In this document: positions 23,863-32,751 of the stretch, piece by piece
How positions within the stretch are numbered: position 1 is the first letter of the stretch
Layout of the letters: every line of letters starts with the position of its first letter
From: a virus
Reading direction: 5' to 3' (one strand)
DNA: 39,455 bases
Virus record (IMG/VR): IMGVR_UViG_3300025141_000265
Span: 1-39,455 of that record
Program-made: the position numbers and the translations under genes
Notes under the pieces: model-generated
Told to the model about the DNA's origin: nothing
Database searches by the model: none
What the model saw: the letters and a program-made list of their open reading frames with translations, nothing else

Positions 23863-26745
23863 TTAATCATCAAAAGATGCTCCCGTGGACATAATCACAA
23901 AGTCAATTGCGATATATTCAATGGCCCGAGCGGGCTTCACCATAATCTTCGCATACATGATGTTTTGGTCGATAAGATCGGGGGTCGTTGTCGACTCATC
24001 TAACACCAAGCGATAATCACTGATACCGAATCCGGCGCGCACATTTTGAAGCAGCGGCTCTACCAGACCCTTAAAGCGTAGCCACGTTGCCGGGACATTT
24101 TGCTCAAACAGAACCTGCGTTGACAGAATCGAAATCTGCTTCTTCAGATAAATCACCAGACGGCGCACGTTAATGCGGTCTAGCGCAGACTGGCGCTCTT
24201 GAAGCGTCTTTTGTCCAAAGACCACAATTCCGCTAGAGGGGAATGAGGCAATGGGATTAATGTTAGCTTCATAGAGGCGATCTCGCTGACGCGAGGTCAG
24301 TCGCTCGCTTACACCCGTGATGGGGAGCCCTGCAGCACCTTCGGTAAGGCCACCGCGGTTGAAGCCGGCGGGAGCAAACCAAAGATCCGAGGAGCGCTCG
24401 GAAGACGCTAAGACACCCATCATAGCTACACTGGGTGGAACCCAAAGAAGCTGACCGCTGTTCTCATCGCGGGCCTGAACCCAAGGATAGAACGTACAGC
24501 CATAGCTGGAGTCAATACGTCGGTTGCGCAGTGCGGTGGCTGCTTGTGTAGGATTAGTAGCTACACGATCAGCCTGACTGCTATAATATCTTTCTGCTCT
24601 CGGCACATAGACGTTGGGCAAGTCAATCAGTGCCAACGAATCCGCGCGATCTTCACAGGTATTTACCATATGAGAAGTTAAGCTCTCGATGGTTAATCCA
24701 GGCGCAGCCAATAAGTTCATATCGATAAACTCGGGATCTGCCACTGTATCAATGGCGCGGCGCCAGCTATAATAGCTATAGCTGTTATTCTCGGTGGAAG
24801 TACCTTCTGTCATTCCTAAGTTATAGAGTGGATCTGGCTTCATAATGTTAAAGCCATCAAAGCCACCCCAAACCGGAGCAGTAAACCGGGTATAGCCGGC
24901 ATCGAGCAAGTCGGTATAACTTCCGCTCGAATAAGACCTTTCTGCGGCTCTCGAACCAGAATTATAATAGAATTCTGCGGTGTTTCCGGAAACCTTGGCT
25001 ACCACATCGTCGAGTGAGAAGACATAGCCATAATCATTGACGCCTTGGGCTGTTCCTGCGCCGCCGCCTCCACTAAATCCGGCATAAAGCAAGCGATGCA
25101 AACTAGCCACGCTTCTGTCAGCTTGAGTAGAAGGACTAGTGCGTGTTCCGCGGCGGTTGTCGAAGCCGAAGAATGCGTTGGTCGGGTCGGCCAATCCTGC
25201 GGAGGATGCCGACAAGACTAGACGGTCTGTTGGGAAACTAAAGGATGCGGTCAGACAAGCTGCCAGATGGCCTCCTGATCCGGACACAAAGTTATGGGCA
25301 TCATGAGCCACACCACCAGACACAAATTTGTTGGTCCAGGTGACGCCTGCTGCTGTGGCACCGCCATATGCGCCGGTAACGGTTGTGAAGTTGGGAGGAC
25401 CGAAATAGCCGAATGGCAATAAGGTCGCGTCTGTTCCACCGACTGCAGCGTCGGGGTTCATTTCCACATAGAAGAACTTAGACTGATTAGGATAATCACC
25501 ATAAGTCTTCAATGACTTCGTTTGGGTATCCCATTGAGTATATTGAGTACCAATGCGGCGACCAATGTAATTGGGAGAAGACGGATCGAGAGTCAAGTTG
25601 TCGAAACGCTCCACCACTTGAATAGCGTTATCAGTATCATTAAGGTGGCGCATGATGAGGGAAAAGCTGCCATAATCTGTCTGTGTAGTCATCGATTGAC
25701 GTACATTAGCTACAGATATTTTAACATGTTTTTCAAGCCATTCACCATAGCCGCGGCCGATCAAGCGGAACAACTTCTGTTGATTGAAGGGAACGAAGGA
25801 GGCTGCAGAGCCTAAATCTTGCCCAATAAACCAGCCGGTACGGCCGTCGCGGGAAGCTTGACCCAGCATGTTTTGTGGACCTGTGCCGCCGGACGATCCA
25901 CTACAAATGGGAACAATAATTCCTTGGGCATCACCGGTAAGGCTGTTGTCCCGGAGGGACTGTTCATAGCTCTCACCGAGCCAATAAGTTTTTGCGCTAG
26001 CGCTAGCATAAAAGAAAGCACCGGATACCAATTGAGGATTGGTATTAAAACGCTTACGAACAAAGTTGGCCGAGTTGTCATCAAAGCCGAAGGTAACCTT
26101 TTCTTCGGTGCCTGCGGCGTCTGTGGCAATGATAGTGAACAAGTTACTAGAATCATTGCCGATAACAGCGTTAAGGGCGCCGGTTGTTGGGGCCTGTACG
26201 GTCCCGCCGGTACCACCACCGCCTCGGATTGCGCCACTTAAGCGCATATAACCATCATTCATATAAAATGTTGCTGCAAGGCGCGCCGTACCGCAGTCGC
26301 GGCCGGAGCCACTCGCCATAAGGAAGAGGCCATAAGCTCCACCCGCGGTAGAGATCACCGAGCTATTATAGTTGTTAGTTCGCCAGCCCGCTTGAGCGTC
26401 CAAGGTTCCATCTTGGTTGGGGCTCTGTTCTCCGAGCACACGCACATAAGTTAAGGGGGCCACATTTGCGTTTAAGAAGGCTTTAGCCGCAAACGTTCCA
26501 TACATGGGGGATTGGCGGTTGCCATCCCGGTATACATCTCCACCGCCGTTGCCGGCTACAGTGTCTCCAAACACCTCCACAAATTCCGAATAAGATTCGA
26601 CTTTAACGGGCTGCATGGCAGGGCCGCGCGCTGCGCGCCCAATCACTACGGGGCCAATTGCATCGGGCTGCCTGGGAATAAAGGAGTTGTCTATTTCGTT
26701 TATAAACACTCCGGGGGAAACGAATTTAAAATTCTTTACTGACAT
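23863..26745 (-). CDS. Contractile tail sheath protein (gp18-like)
   Basis: A 960-residue subunit that contracts to drive the tube through the envelope. The start VSPGVFINEIDNSFIPRQPD and IGPVVIGRAARGPAMQPVKV is the classic sheath N-terminal arm and first domain. The last 300 residues hold the conserved C-terminal domain: DRADSLALIDLPNVY, SSYGCTFYPWVQARDENSGQ, WVPPSVAMMGVLASSERSSD, WFAPAGFNRGGL, INPIASFPSSGIVVFGQKTL, RINVRRLVIYLKKQI, and a final strand YIAIDFVIMSTGASFDD. It is far longer than T4 gp18 (659 residues); the surplus lies at about residues 150-620, Gly/Ser/Ala-rich and predicted outward facing. ATG 26745 has a GAAGGAA site. Confidence 0.93.
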   Translation of the reverse strand: MSVKNFKFVSPGVFINEIDNSFIPRQPDAIGPVVIGRAARGPAMQPVKVESYSEFVEVFGDTVAGNGGGDVYRDGNRQSPMYGTFAAKAFLNANVAPLTYVRVLGEQSPNQDGTLDAQAGWRTNNYNSSVISTAGGAYGLFLMASGSGRDCGTARLAATFYMNDGYMRLSGAIRGGGGTGGTVQAPTTGALNAVIGNDSSNLFTIIATDAAGTEEKVTFGFDDNSANFVRKRFNTNPQLVSGAFFYASASAKTYWLGESYEQSLRDNSLTGDAQGIIVPICSGSSGGTGPQNMLGQASRDGRTGWFIGQDLGSAASFVPFNQQKLFRLIGRGYGEWLEKHVKISVANVRQSMTTQTDYGSFSLIMRHLNDTDNAIQVVERFDNLTLDPSSPNYIGRRIGTQYTQWDTQTKSLKTYGDYPNQSKFFYVEMNPDAAVGGTDATLLPFGYFGPPNFTTVTGAYGGATAAGVTWTNKFVSGGVAHDAHNFVSGSGGHLAACLTASFSFPTDRLVLSASSAGLADPTNAFFGFDNRRGTRTSPSTQADRSVASLHRLLYAGFSGGGGAGTAQGVNDYGYVFSLDDVVAKVSGNTAEFYYNSGSRAAERSYSSGSYTDLLDAGYTRFTAPVWGGFDGFNIMKPDPLYNLGMTEGTSTENNSYSYYSWRRAIDTVADPEFIDMNLLAAPGLTIESLTSHMVNTCEDRADSLALIDLPNVYVPRAERYYSSQADRVATNPTQAATALRNRRIDSSYGCTFYPWVQARDENSGQLLWVPPSVAMMGVLASSERSSDLWFAPAGFNRGGLTEGAAGLPITGVSERLTSRQRDRLYEANINPIASFPSSGIVVFGQKTLQERQSALDRINVRRLVIYLKKQISILSTQVLFEQNVPATWLRFKGLVEPLLQNVRAGFGISDYRLVLDESTTTPDLIDQNIMYAKIMVKPARAIEYIAIDFVIMSTGASFDD

Positions 26746-26797
26746 ATCACGGTTCCTTCTTGTAAAATTAAGAGTATATTTGACGCCTTTGTCTTAG

Positions 26798-26806
26798 ATA
26801 AATAGT
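26798..26806 (-). promoter_or_regulatory. Late-type element ACTATTTAT before sheath gene
   Basis: Coding-strand ACTATTTAT in the 112-base gap, 52 bases before ATG 26745. The 20 bases upstream (CGTTTGAGATTGAAAATACT) closely match those before the element at 32721, so the conserved unit is about 27 bases. Confidence 0.6.
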
Positions 26807-26857
26807 ATTTTCAATCTCAAACGTCTCCTGAACTTAAAAGAAATATAGGGGTTCACT

Positions 26858-27751
26858 TCAGGAACTATTCTCAAATATATCTCCAAACAGATTGGGTACA
26901 CCGGGAGGCGCGACACTTTCTTGTGGGAAGCTTACTTCTACCGCGTTTTCGTGAACTTGAACGATAGGGCGATCATCATTATCTCCCTCTCCCATCAAAT
27001 ATCCAATAATCCGAATGCTAATTTGGGTTTGGAACATGCGCATATCTTCGGCTAAGTTGTTGACATTATTAGTTTGACTAAACTCTTGTTCAATGAAGGC
27101 TTCATAAAGATGGCCGTTTTGACGCAACAGAAAGGAGTTAATTTGACCGGTGCGTGCCATGAAAGGGGTTACTAAGTCATTCATCTGTTGTTGGTATTCC
27201 GATTTAATAGTAATGGTATAATCTACATTCACATATACGGGAATGGGGATCGAAAGAGATTGAATGACGATTTTTTTATTGGGGCGCGGATAATAACGTT
27301 GACGCTCACCGCTGGTATTGGTGCGCGTTCCCGTAGCCACGGCGAAATTGCGTGTTTTGTCACGGACAATGCGTTTGGCAATTACCCACCGCCCGGAACG
27401 ACCATTATGCTTATTAGAATATAAGTTCGCTTGAAAGCCTCCCTTTCGTTCGGGATCTTTGACAATACCGGTACGCTCAATACTCACTAAAGGCAGCTTT
27501 AGGGCGCCCGCATCATCTCGTAAGTTTTTCTTGTGCTTGATTTGGTAAGCGCGTTCGGGTGCTTGCCATAAAACAGGCACATGAGTGAACCCTTCGTTAG
27601 TACGAGTCGATAAATTAAGGTCCTCTTTAAGCCAGGAGACAATAGACTGATCGATATTCTCGATAGTCGATGCTAACATCCCTAGTTCTTTTAAGGTTAT
27701 CTTATCTTTGCCCTTGGGCAACATTGCAAAATCAAAATTATCAGGTAGCAT
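26858..27751 (-). CDS. Tail completion/sheath-stabiliser-type structural protein (putative)
   Basis: About 297 residues between a neck protein and the sheath. A T4 gp15 or gp3-like tail terminator is expected at this place. Visible features: a helical start (TLKELGMLASTIENIDQSIV), HVPVLWQAPERAYQIK, strongly basic beta-rich middle (RYYPRPNKKIVIQSLSIPIP, VYVNVDYTITIKSEYQQQMN), then PFMARTGQINSFLLRQNGHLYEAFIEQEFS and FQTQISIRIIGYLMGEG. The VxVDYxxxIxxxYQQQMNxL pattern is shared by neck/tail connector proteins in T4-like marine phages. ATG 27751 overlaps the upstream stop by 11 bases; a TTG at 27796 in frame would overlap by 55 bases and is less likely. Confidence 0.65.
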   Translation of the reverse strand: MLPDNFDFAMLPKGKDKITLKELGMLASTIENIDQSIVSWLKEDLNLSTRTNEGFTHVPVLWQAPERAYQIKHKKNLRDDAGALKLPLVSIERTGIVKDPERKGGFQANLYSNKHNGRSGRWVIAKRIVRDKTRNFAVATGTRTNTSGERQRYYPRPNKKIVIQSLSIPIPVYVNVDYTITIKSEYQQQMNDLVTPFMARTGQINSFLLRQNGHLYEAFIEQEFSQTNNVNNLAEDMRMFQTQISIRIIGYLMGEGDNDDRPIVQVHENAVEVSFPQESVAPPGVPNLFGDIFENSS

Positions 27752-28229
27752 CGAATAGTCCCTTTCTGGCGCGTTTACAAGTAGCTGTAATCTCAAAGCT
27801 ATAGTCTACTTGGCCAAACAGCTTGCGCGGTTCGGACAATTTCACGATTTCGTAGAAGTAGTCTCCATATAACACGAAATCTCCTTCTCTCACATATAAG
27901 TCTTGATCCTCAGTAAGCCGGCGGCGATGAAAATAAACATTAATTTCCCACGATTTGTCAATTCCTGCGTTTTCCATATATTCGGTCACATAGTCGGTAA
28001 ACTCCACCAGGGCGTAAACCCGAATGGGAGCCAAATAAGTTTTCTCGATGGCTTCACCATATAACTCATTAAAATCTGTAGTGGCCATATCAATAGGATA
28101 GTAAAGGATCTGTTGGCCGATGACTTTTTCAATTAGCTCATCATTAACCTGTTTAACGAGATTTCGTTCTTTTTCTCCTAAAAATAAAGGAGGAGGTGGG
28201 GCCGGTGGTCTTTTCCATTCATCTGACAT
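27741..28229 (-). CDS. Neck/head-closure protein (putative)
   Basis: A 162-residue protein. After a proline-rich start (RPPAPPPPLFLG) it reads EKERNLVKQVNDELIEKVIG and QQILYYPIDMATTDFNELYG, then EAIEKTYLAPIRVYALVEF, a pattern I associate with head-tail connector proteins of marine T4-like phages. LTEDQDLYVREGDFVLYGDYFYEIVKL resembles the beta-barrel of head-closure proteins. It lies between a larger neck candidate and the tail completion candidate, as gp14 does in T4. The ATG at 28229 is six bases after the upstream stop, with only a weak ribosome site (AAGATGA). Confidence 0.62.
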   Translation of the reverse strand: MSDEWKRPPAPPPPLFLGEKERNLVKQVNDELIEKVIGQQILYYPIDMATTDFNELYGEAIEKTYLAPIRVYALVEFTDYVTEYMENAGIDKSWEINVYFHRRRLTEDQDLYVREGDFVLYGDYFYEIVKLSEPRKLFGQVDYSFEITATCKRARKGLFDAT

Positions 28230-28234
28230 TCATC

Positions 28235-29503
28235 TTATCCTACAAAAATGGGCAGTGGGGAATACACAAATGTCTCCGCGGTCGCCTTGGCTTTTTCTTG
28301 GTCTTGTTTGACCAATTCTACATATTCTACCTCTTTCAACATCTCTACGAGCTTCTCTTTTAGTGTAGTCTGTTCTTCCTTGGCTTGGCTTAGTAAATCC
28401 GCATAGTTAAGGGTGACGCTCTCACCGGGAATGGGTACGGTCGTAAACTTGCCTCGAATCTGCCCGAGCATCTCTTTACAGACGGCTAATGCATATTTGC
28501 GAATCCACTGTTTACCCATCGAGTTAATATTTTCATAGGGTAAGTTTCCAAAGGGCAGCGTATTCATGTTATTGATACCCGCTTGGGATCCCGAATAATC
28601 CGCCGGTGCGGCCCAAGCATTATCTTCTACATAAAATCTCACCCAAATCCGATCAAAGTCATCAAAGCCCCAATATTCCGGGGTCGGAAAGAGGCGGAGG
28701 CGCCCATCAATCAACTCATATGAATAATTGGAAGTTCGCGTAGTGATCGAGTCTTCATACATAATAGCTTGCATTTTATTCTGCCATGTGGGAATAATTT
28801 CAAAAGTAGAATCATCCGCAAACTGACCATAAGTCGAGTAATTACCTACGACACCCACCCCTCCATAGTAGCCGTAGAAGCGCCACATTGCCCTAGGAGA
28901 CTTGTAAAAAACTTTAGTGACTATGACACGTCTATCATTAACTTTACCGCTATAGTCCACAGCACTGCCGTCATCATCGACCCCCGAATCGGAGGCGCTA
29001 GCAATAATTTCTTGAACATTATAATCCTGCCCGTTGCCGGGCTTAAAGGAGGCGGAATATTCTCGAATGGTTCCACCAAACCCAGCTACAGCAGCTAAGC
29101 CATCGCCGACTTTCTTGGCAACCGACATTTGGAAGCGGGGAAACTTTAGACTAACATCTTGAGGGCCGGTGTGGCGGTCCCCTTTGTGATCGAAAGTGCC
29201 GGTAGCATCCCCCATCACATCTGAAAGGACATTTTTCCCTTGATGCGTGTTGATGATATAAGAATATTCTAAAACAGCTTCTTCGTAGGCTGCATATACA
29301 TTATTAGGGGTTAATTCTATATCAACAACATCGCCCCCTAGTTTGCGATATACATAGCCCACCTGCAGGGCCGCACCACTTAGAAAGGCGGCTGACCCGG
29401 TATACATTCCGAAAGGTAATCCGGCAGCAACGGCAGTTGCACTTCCTGTTGACGTGAGAACAATAGGACTAGTAGTAGATTTAGGGCTTAAGTTAGTTGG
29501 CAT
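28235..29503 (-). CDS. Neck/connector structural protein (gp13-position, putative)
   Basis: A 422-residue protein that follows the major capsid gene across a terminator. It has a low-complexity N-terminal arm (about 45 residues), then ELTPNNVYAAYEEAVLEYSY, IINTHQGKNVLSDVMG, a beta-rich middle (FYGYYGGVGVVGNYSTYGQF), MQAIMYEDSITTRTSNYSYE, and a helical end (MGKQWIRKYALAVCKEMLGQ; coiled coil in the last 70). Order after the capsid and before tail genes suggests a T4 gp13-like neck role; I see no single diagnostic motif. It is expected to be a late virion protein, with a weak late-type element 20 bases upstream. Confidence 0.6.
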   Translation of the reverse strand: MPTNLSPKSTTSPIVLTSTGSATAVAAGLPFGMYTGSAAFLSGAALQVGYVYRKLGGDVVDIELTPNNVYAAYEEAVLEYSYIINTHQGKNVLSDVMGDATGTFDHKGDRHTGPQDVSLKFPRFQMSVAKKVGDGLAAVAGFGGTIREYSASFKPGNGQDYNVQEIIASASDSGVDDDGSAVDYSGKVNDRRVIVTKVFYKSPRAMWRFYGYYGGVGVVGNYSTYGQFADDSTFEIIPTWQNKMQAIMYEDSITTRTSNYSYELIDGRLRLFPTPEYWGFDDFDRIWVRFYVEDNAWAAPADYSGSQAGINNMNTLPFGNLPYENINSMGKQWIRKYALAVCKEMLGQIRGKFTTVPIPGESVTLNYADLLSQAKEEQTTLKEKLVEMLKEVEYVELVKQDQEKAKATAETFVYSPLPIFVG

Positions 29504-29523
29504 AGATTTAAAGTTCCTCTTCT

Positions 29524-29532
29524 CTAATTAGT
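29524..29532 (-). promoter_or_regulatory. Late-type element (variant ACTAATTAG) before neck gene
   Basis: Coding-strand ACTAATTAG, 20 bases before ATG 29503. The most divergent of the eight elements, kept because it also follows a strong terminator. Confidence 0.35.
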
Positions 29533-29621
29533 TTTTTAAAACATAAAAACGAAAATCTCAAAAATTTACCGGAGAAAAAATTTGGCAGATCGACATTTTC
29601 ACTTTTAAACCTCTAAAAACA

Positions 29622-29653
29622 AAAACCCCCACCAAATATTTGGTGGGGGTTTT
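29622..29653. terminator. Strong bidirectional terminator after major capsid gene
   Basis: A perfect 32-base palindrome: AAAACCCCCACCAAA, TA..., and the mirrored TTTGGTGGGGGTTTT. On the minus strand the stem ends with T runs (TTTTTGTTTTTAG). It sits 23 bases after the capsid stop, like the terminator after T4 gene 23. The remaining 118 bases to the next ATG are AT-rich leader. Confidence 0.92.
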
Positions 29654-29675
29654 AAATTTAGCTACTGATTAATTA

Positions 29676-31490
29676 TCAGGCGCCGCTCTGACCAAGGAGT
29701 CCCTCGACGATAACGAGACCGTACATATCGGGACGCACCATCTTCTTGGCGTACCGAGTCATCACGCCCTTGCGGGGCACGAAGTCTTCAGGGCCAAAGA
29801 TAGTGGGAGTAGTCTGCAGTGGTACGTAAGGAGCGTACACGTATCCGCTTTCAAGGAAAGAGGAACCGCGACGTCCAACGAGGACTACAGTCCGTGGGAA
29901 GTACGGGTCTACATAGACATCGAACTTCTTGGAGAGACTACCCACCTTCACAGCACCAGCCGTACCACGGTCACCGTCAGCGGTAACATTGGCACGGAAA
30001 CCAGCGGTGAACTCCAGGATGTTGGCAACTTCAGGTCCACAGACGATGAAGTTAGCGCCACCACGCAGAGTCTTGCGGTGGATTTGTGCAGAGACGTCAT
30101 TGACAGTCTCGATGAGGGTCTCATACCACTCACTCACAGTACCGGTGAAGTCAGGAGCCTTGGCAGATGCGCCAATTTCCTGTCCGGTGGTCCGGTTCAC
30201 GAAGAGACCGGGAGAGCGAGACCAGTAATAAGTACCAGCCTTGGCACCCACAATGAGATCTTCAAGAATTTCTTGATCAATCTCAAGAGCAATCTGCTCA
30301 GAGAGAATCGAGGTCAATTCAACCTCTGCATCAAGGTTGTGGTATGCGTTAAGATCTTGTCCTAACTCAGGGGTCCACTTAGCCTTGAGCTTCTTGCTCT
30401 TCGCTGTGATTGCCACGGAATCGACCTTGATGTCGATTTCGGGGATGCGCTCGTTGTTTTCCAAGCCCCATACGGTCGTACCAATAACGGAACCGAGAGC
30501 AGCACTGCCGCTAAAGTTATCGTTAATGGGGAACGTGAGGTTCAGGTTTTGAGCGGCACCAGTAAGAGCGCTCAACAAGGAGCCGTTGCTTGCTCCGTCA
30601 AAGAGAGGTACCGAACCACTCCTGTTGACGAAAACCAGATTCACCTTCCAGTTGGCAGTTCCGGGATCTTCCGAAGTAGAACCTGAACTTAAACTCGAAC
30701 AACGACGCACCAAGGTGGCGGCGTTCTCAATTGCCGTATCACTCGTAGTGAGCTTCTGGATGGCTACCAAGTTTTCGGTATTAAGCTGCTCCAAGTTACC
30801 GTTACCGGAACCTGTTAACTCAATGACCACAGCGGACGATCCAGAAAGATCCGGATCGTAGTTACACAAACCATCCAACGTTGCTTGGTTAGCAGCGTTG
30901 AGAGGGTTAGGACCTGCGCCAACAGCAGCACCCACAGTACCAGATGAAACCAGTACCAGCGCACTGCACGCGATACCCGTAGCCGAACCAGTCGGAGATG
31001 CATAACCGTTGTTGAGCGCATAAGGCCCAGCTTCAGCATTCGTACCTGTCAAGGTTACACCACCCGTGATCTGGGAACCAATGCGCCCACCACCATAGAG
31101 TGATTCTTCTGTTGCGCCATAGCCCAACCGCGGAAGTCCTGCGCCGTTACCCGACGTAGTGAAATCCAAGAAGAAGATGAGACCCGAGGGGAGACTCATC
31201 GGTTGAACACTAACAAGATCGTTAGCAATCAAACCCGCGAAAACACGACGGACGATGGGGAATGCGACGGCCGCGAAGCCCTCAACATCTCCACCGGACA
31301 TCGTAGATGCCTCACGGAGAAGCTCTTTTGCTTGGTTCTCAAGCAGCCGAGCCATAGCATTGCGGTGACGCTCATTTCCGAGACCTTCAAGAAGTCCCGT
31401 GCGTTCCCACTTTTCTAATAATGCGTGCCCTTCGGCGCGCATGTCACGATTGATAACACCTTCGGTCAATCGTTCAATAATACCAGCCAT
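29676..31490 (-). CDS. Major capsid protein (T4 gp23-like, HK97 fold)
   Basis: A 604-residue protein forming the head shell. The start LENQAKELLREASTMSGGDV, FAAVAFPIVRRVFAGLIAND and LVSVQPMSLPSGLIFFLDF are hallmarks of gp23 proteins. The end DPYFPRTVVLVGRRGSSFLE, SGYVYAPYVPLQTTPTIFGP, EDFVPRKGVMTRYAKKMVRP is equally typical. The first 60 residues probably hold the scaffold-side segment removed by a prohead protease (outside this window). A region of about 250 residues (130-380) is Gly/Ser/Thr/Ala-rich and longer than in T4, probably an outward insertion. The ATG at 31490 has the strongest ribosome site in the window, AGGAGGT. The GroES-like gene at 3.2 kb is its probable folding helper. Confidence 0.95.
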   Translation of the reverse strand: MAGIIERLTEGVINRDMRAEGHALLEKWERTGLLEGLGNERHRNAMARLLENQAKELLREASTMSGGDVEGFAAVAFPIVRRVFAGLIANDLVSVQPMSLPSGLIFFLDFTTSGNGAGLPRLGYGATEESLYGGGRIGSQITGGVTLTGTNAEAGPYALNNGYASPTGSATGIACSALVLVSSGTVGAAVGAGPNPLNAANQATLDGLCNYDPDLSGSSAVVIELTGSGNGNLEQLNTENLVAIQKLTTSDTAIENAATLVRRCSSLSSGSTSEDPGTANWKVNLVFVNRSGSVPLFDGASNGSLLSALTGAAQNLNLTFPINDNFSGSAALGSVIGTTVWGLENNERIPEIDIKVDSVAITAKSKKLKAKWTPELGQDLNAYHNLDAEVELTSILSEQIALEIDQEILEDLIVGAKAGTYYWSRSPGLFVNRTTGQEIGASAKAPDFTGTVSEWYETLIETVNDVSAQIHRKTLRGGANFIVCGPEVANILEFTAGFRANVTADGDRGTAGAVKVGSLSKKFDVYVDPYFPRTVVLVGRRGSSFLESGYVYAPYVPLQTTPTIFGPEDFVPRKGVMTRYAKKMVRPDMYGLVIVEGLLGQSGA

Positions 31491-31524
31491 TTTAAAATAC
31501 CTCCTATAATATATGTATTTGTAT

Positions 31525-32688
31525 CTATTTGATACCTGCTAGTCTTTTCATCCTATCCGCGACGGGATCGGATGGCGTACTTTCCTTGCGGGAAGCACGG
31601 ATAACAGAAGTGCTGCGACGACCAATTGCTTCGCTCAGTGATTGTGGTCCACGTTTTGGGGTGGACTCCACTGCGCTTTCGAGCGTATGGTATATTGTCT
31701 TGGCTTCTGTTACAGAACCAGCTTTCGAAATAGCGTCGGCAATCTTAGTTTTTTGCCGCTCATTTAGGGAGGTATTTCTCAAAACACGGTTCGTGTAAAG
31801 CAAGCGAGCATTCGAAAGGTTCACATCATGTAAACCTTCTTTCAAGCCATTGAGTGCATGCTTATATTGTTCGAGGGTCTCTTTGAGTTGTTTATTTTCA
31901 AAAACCAACTCTTCTTGAGCCTTCTTTAAAGTCTCTAATTCTTCTTCAACATCGGTACTACGACGATGCGCGATTTCGCGTTCCATCTCGTATTTTAATT
32001 GGTCGGATGGGCGGCCGGCCCAGCCAGAGCGATCTGCGCCCATATCGACTGTGAGTTTTTCTACAATCTGATCAACCAGTGCATCCGTAATGTCACTTTC
32101 TTCGAGGCCGGCGTTTTTCATGGCCTCGGAATCGGCTTCTTCTGCAGCGGCAGAACCAGCCAGCGCTTGCGCGCTATTTTCTTCGTCGTCCTCATCATCA
32201 TCGCCTGTTACATCTACATTATAAAGATCGTCGGCGCCGATTTGGGTTTTTTCGTCGAGCTTCAAGAGTTCAGCAATAGTTTCCATGCCGATATCAATCT
32301 CTTGGGCGTCTTGAAGCTGGGTGACAGCTTCTTGGAGTGCGTCCAAATCAATTTGTACTTCTACTTCTTCGCCGCTCTTAGGTAAGTGGCTCAAGTTCTC
32401 ACCTTCGTTCTCGGAGAGGTTGTCCGTGGCCGCTAGGGGGATGTCTGCTGAGACATCTTCACCGGTGCCGACATCTGCCTCTGGGGCGCCCATGTCGCCC
32501 ATGGGATCTCCAAGATCAGCCATGGGTTCTTCAAGGCCGAGTTCATCTTCTTCTTGCTCTAACAGACGATTTAGGGTCTGCCGGACCTCATCCGCATATT
32601 TATCAATAACGGTGGTTTCTGCGTTTTTAAGCGCAGCTTCACGGAGAGCCTTGGCATCCACGATAGCATCTTGTAATAGACTAGACAT
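31525..32688 (-). CDS. Prohead core scaffold protein (gp22-like)
   Basis: A 387-residue internal scaffold, removed by proteolysis during head maturation. It precedes the capsid gene, the standard position. Residues 1-200 are very acidic with Met/Gly/Asp repeats (PMADLGDPMGDMGAPEADVG) and Glu-rich helices. Residues 240-330 form a coiled coil (EEELETLKKAQEELVFENKQ, LKETLEQYKHALNGLKEGLH). The C-terminus (ESTPSDPVADRMKRLAGIK) carries a MKRLAGI end common in head proteins of T4-like phages. ATG 32688 has an AGGAG site and a late-type element 32 bases upstream. Confidence 0.85.
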   Translation of the reverse strand: MSSLLQDAIVDAKALREAALKNAETTVIDKYADEVRQTLNRLLEQEEDELGLEEPMADLGDPMGDMGAPEADVGTGEDVSADIPLAATDNLSENEGENLSHLPKSGEEVEVQIDLDALQEAVTQLQDAQEIDIGMETIAELLKLDEKTQIGADDLYNVDVTGDDDEDDEENSAQALAGSAAAEEADSEAMKNAGLEESDITDALVDQIVEKLTVDMGADRSGWAGRPSDQLKYEMEREIAHRRSTDVEEELETLKKAQEELVFENKQLKETLEQYKHALNGLKEGLHDVNLSNARLLYTNRVLRNTSLNERQKTKIADAISKAGSVTEAKTIYHTLESAVESTPKRGPQSLSEAIGRRSTSVIRASRKESTPSDPVADRMKRLAGIK

Positions 32689-32720
32689 TAATGTACTCCT
32701 AGAAATGACATTTGTTCAAA

Positions 32721-32729
32721 ATAAATAGT
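32721..32729 (-). promoter_or_regulatory. Late-type element ACTATTTAT before scaffold/capsid genes
   Basis: Coding-strand ACTATTTAT, 32 bases before ATG 32688, preceded by CGTTTCGAGATCAATAATACT, which closely matches the sheath element. It would drive scaffold and capsid together to the terminator at 29.6 kb. Confidence 0.62.
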
Positions 32730-32751
32730 ATTATTGATCTCGAAACGACTA

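Noticed and set aside
26820-26870. Inverted repeat TCCTGAA/TTCAGGA after the tail completion gene
   Set aside because: The loop is about 25 bases and there is no T run, so a terminator is not supported.
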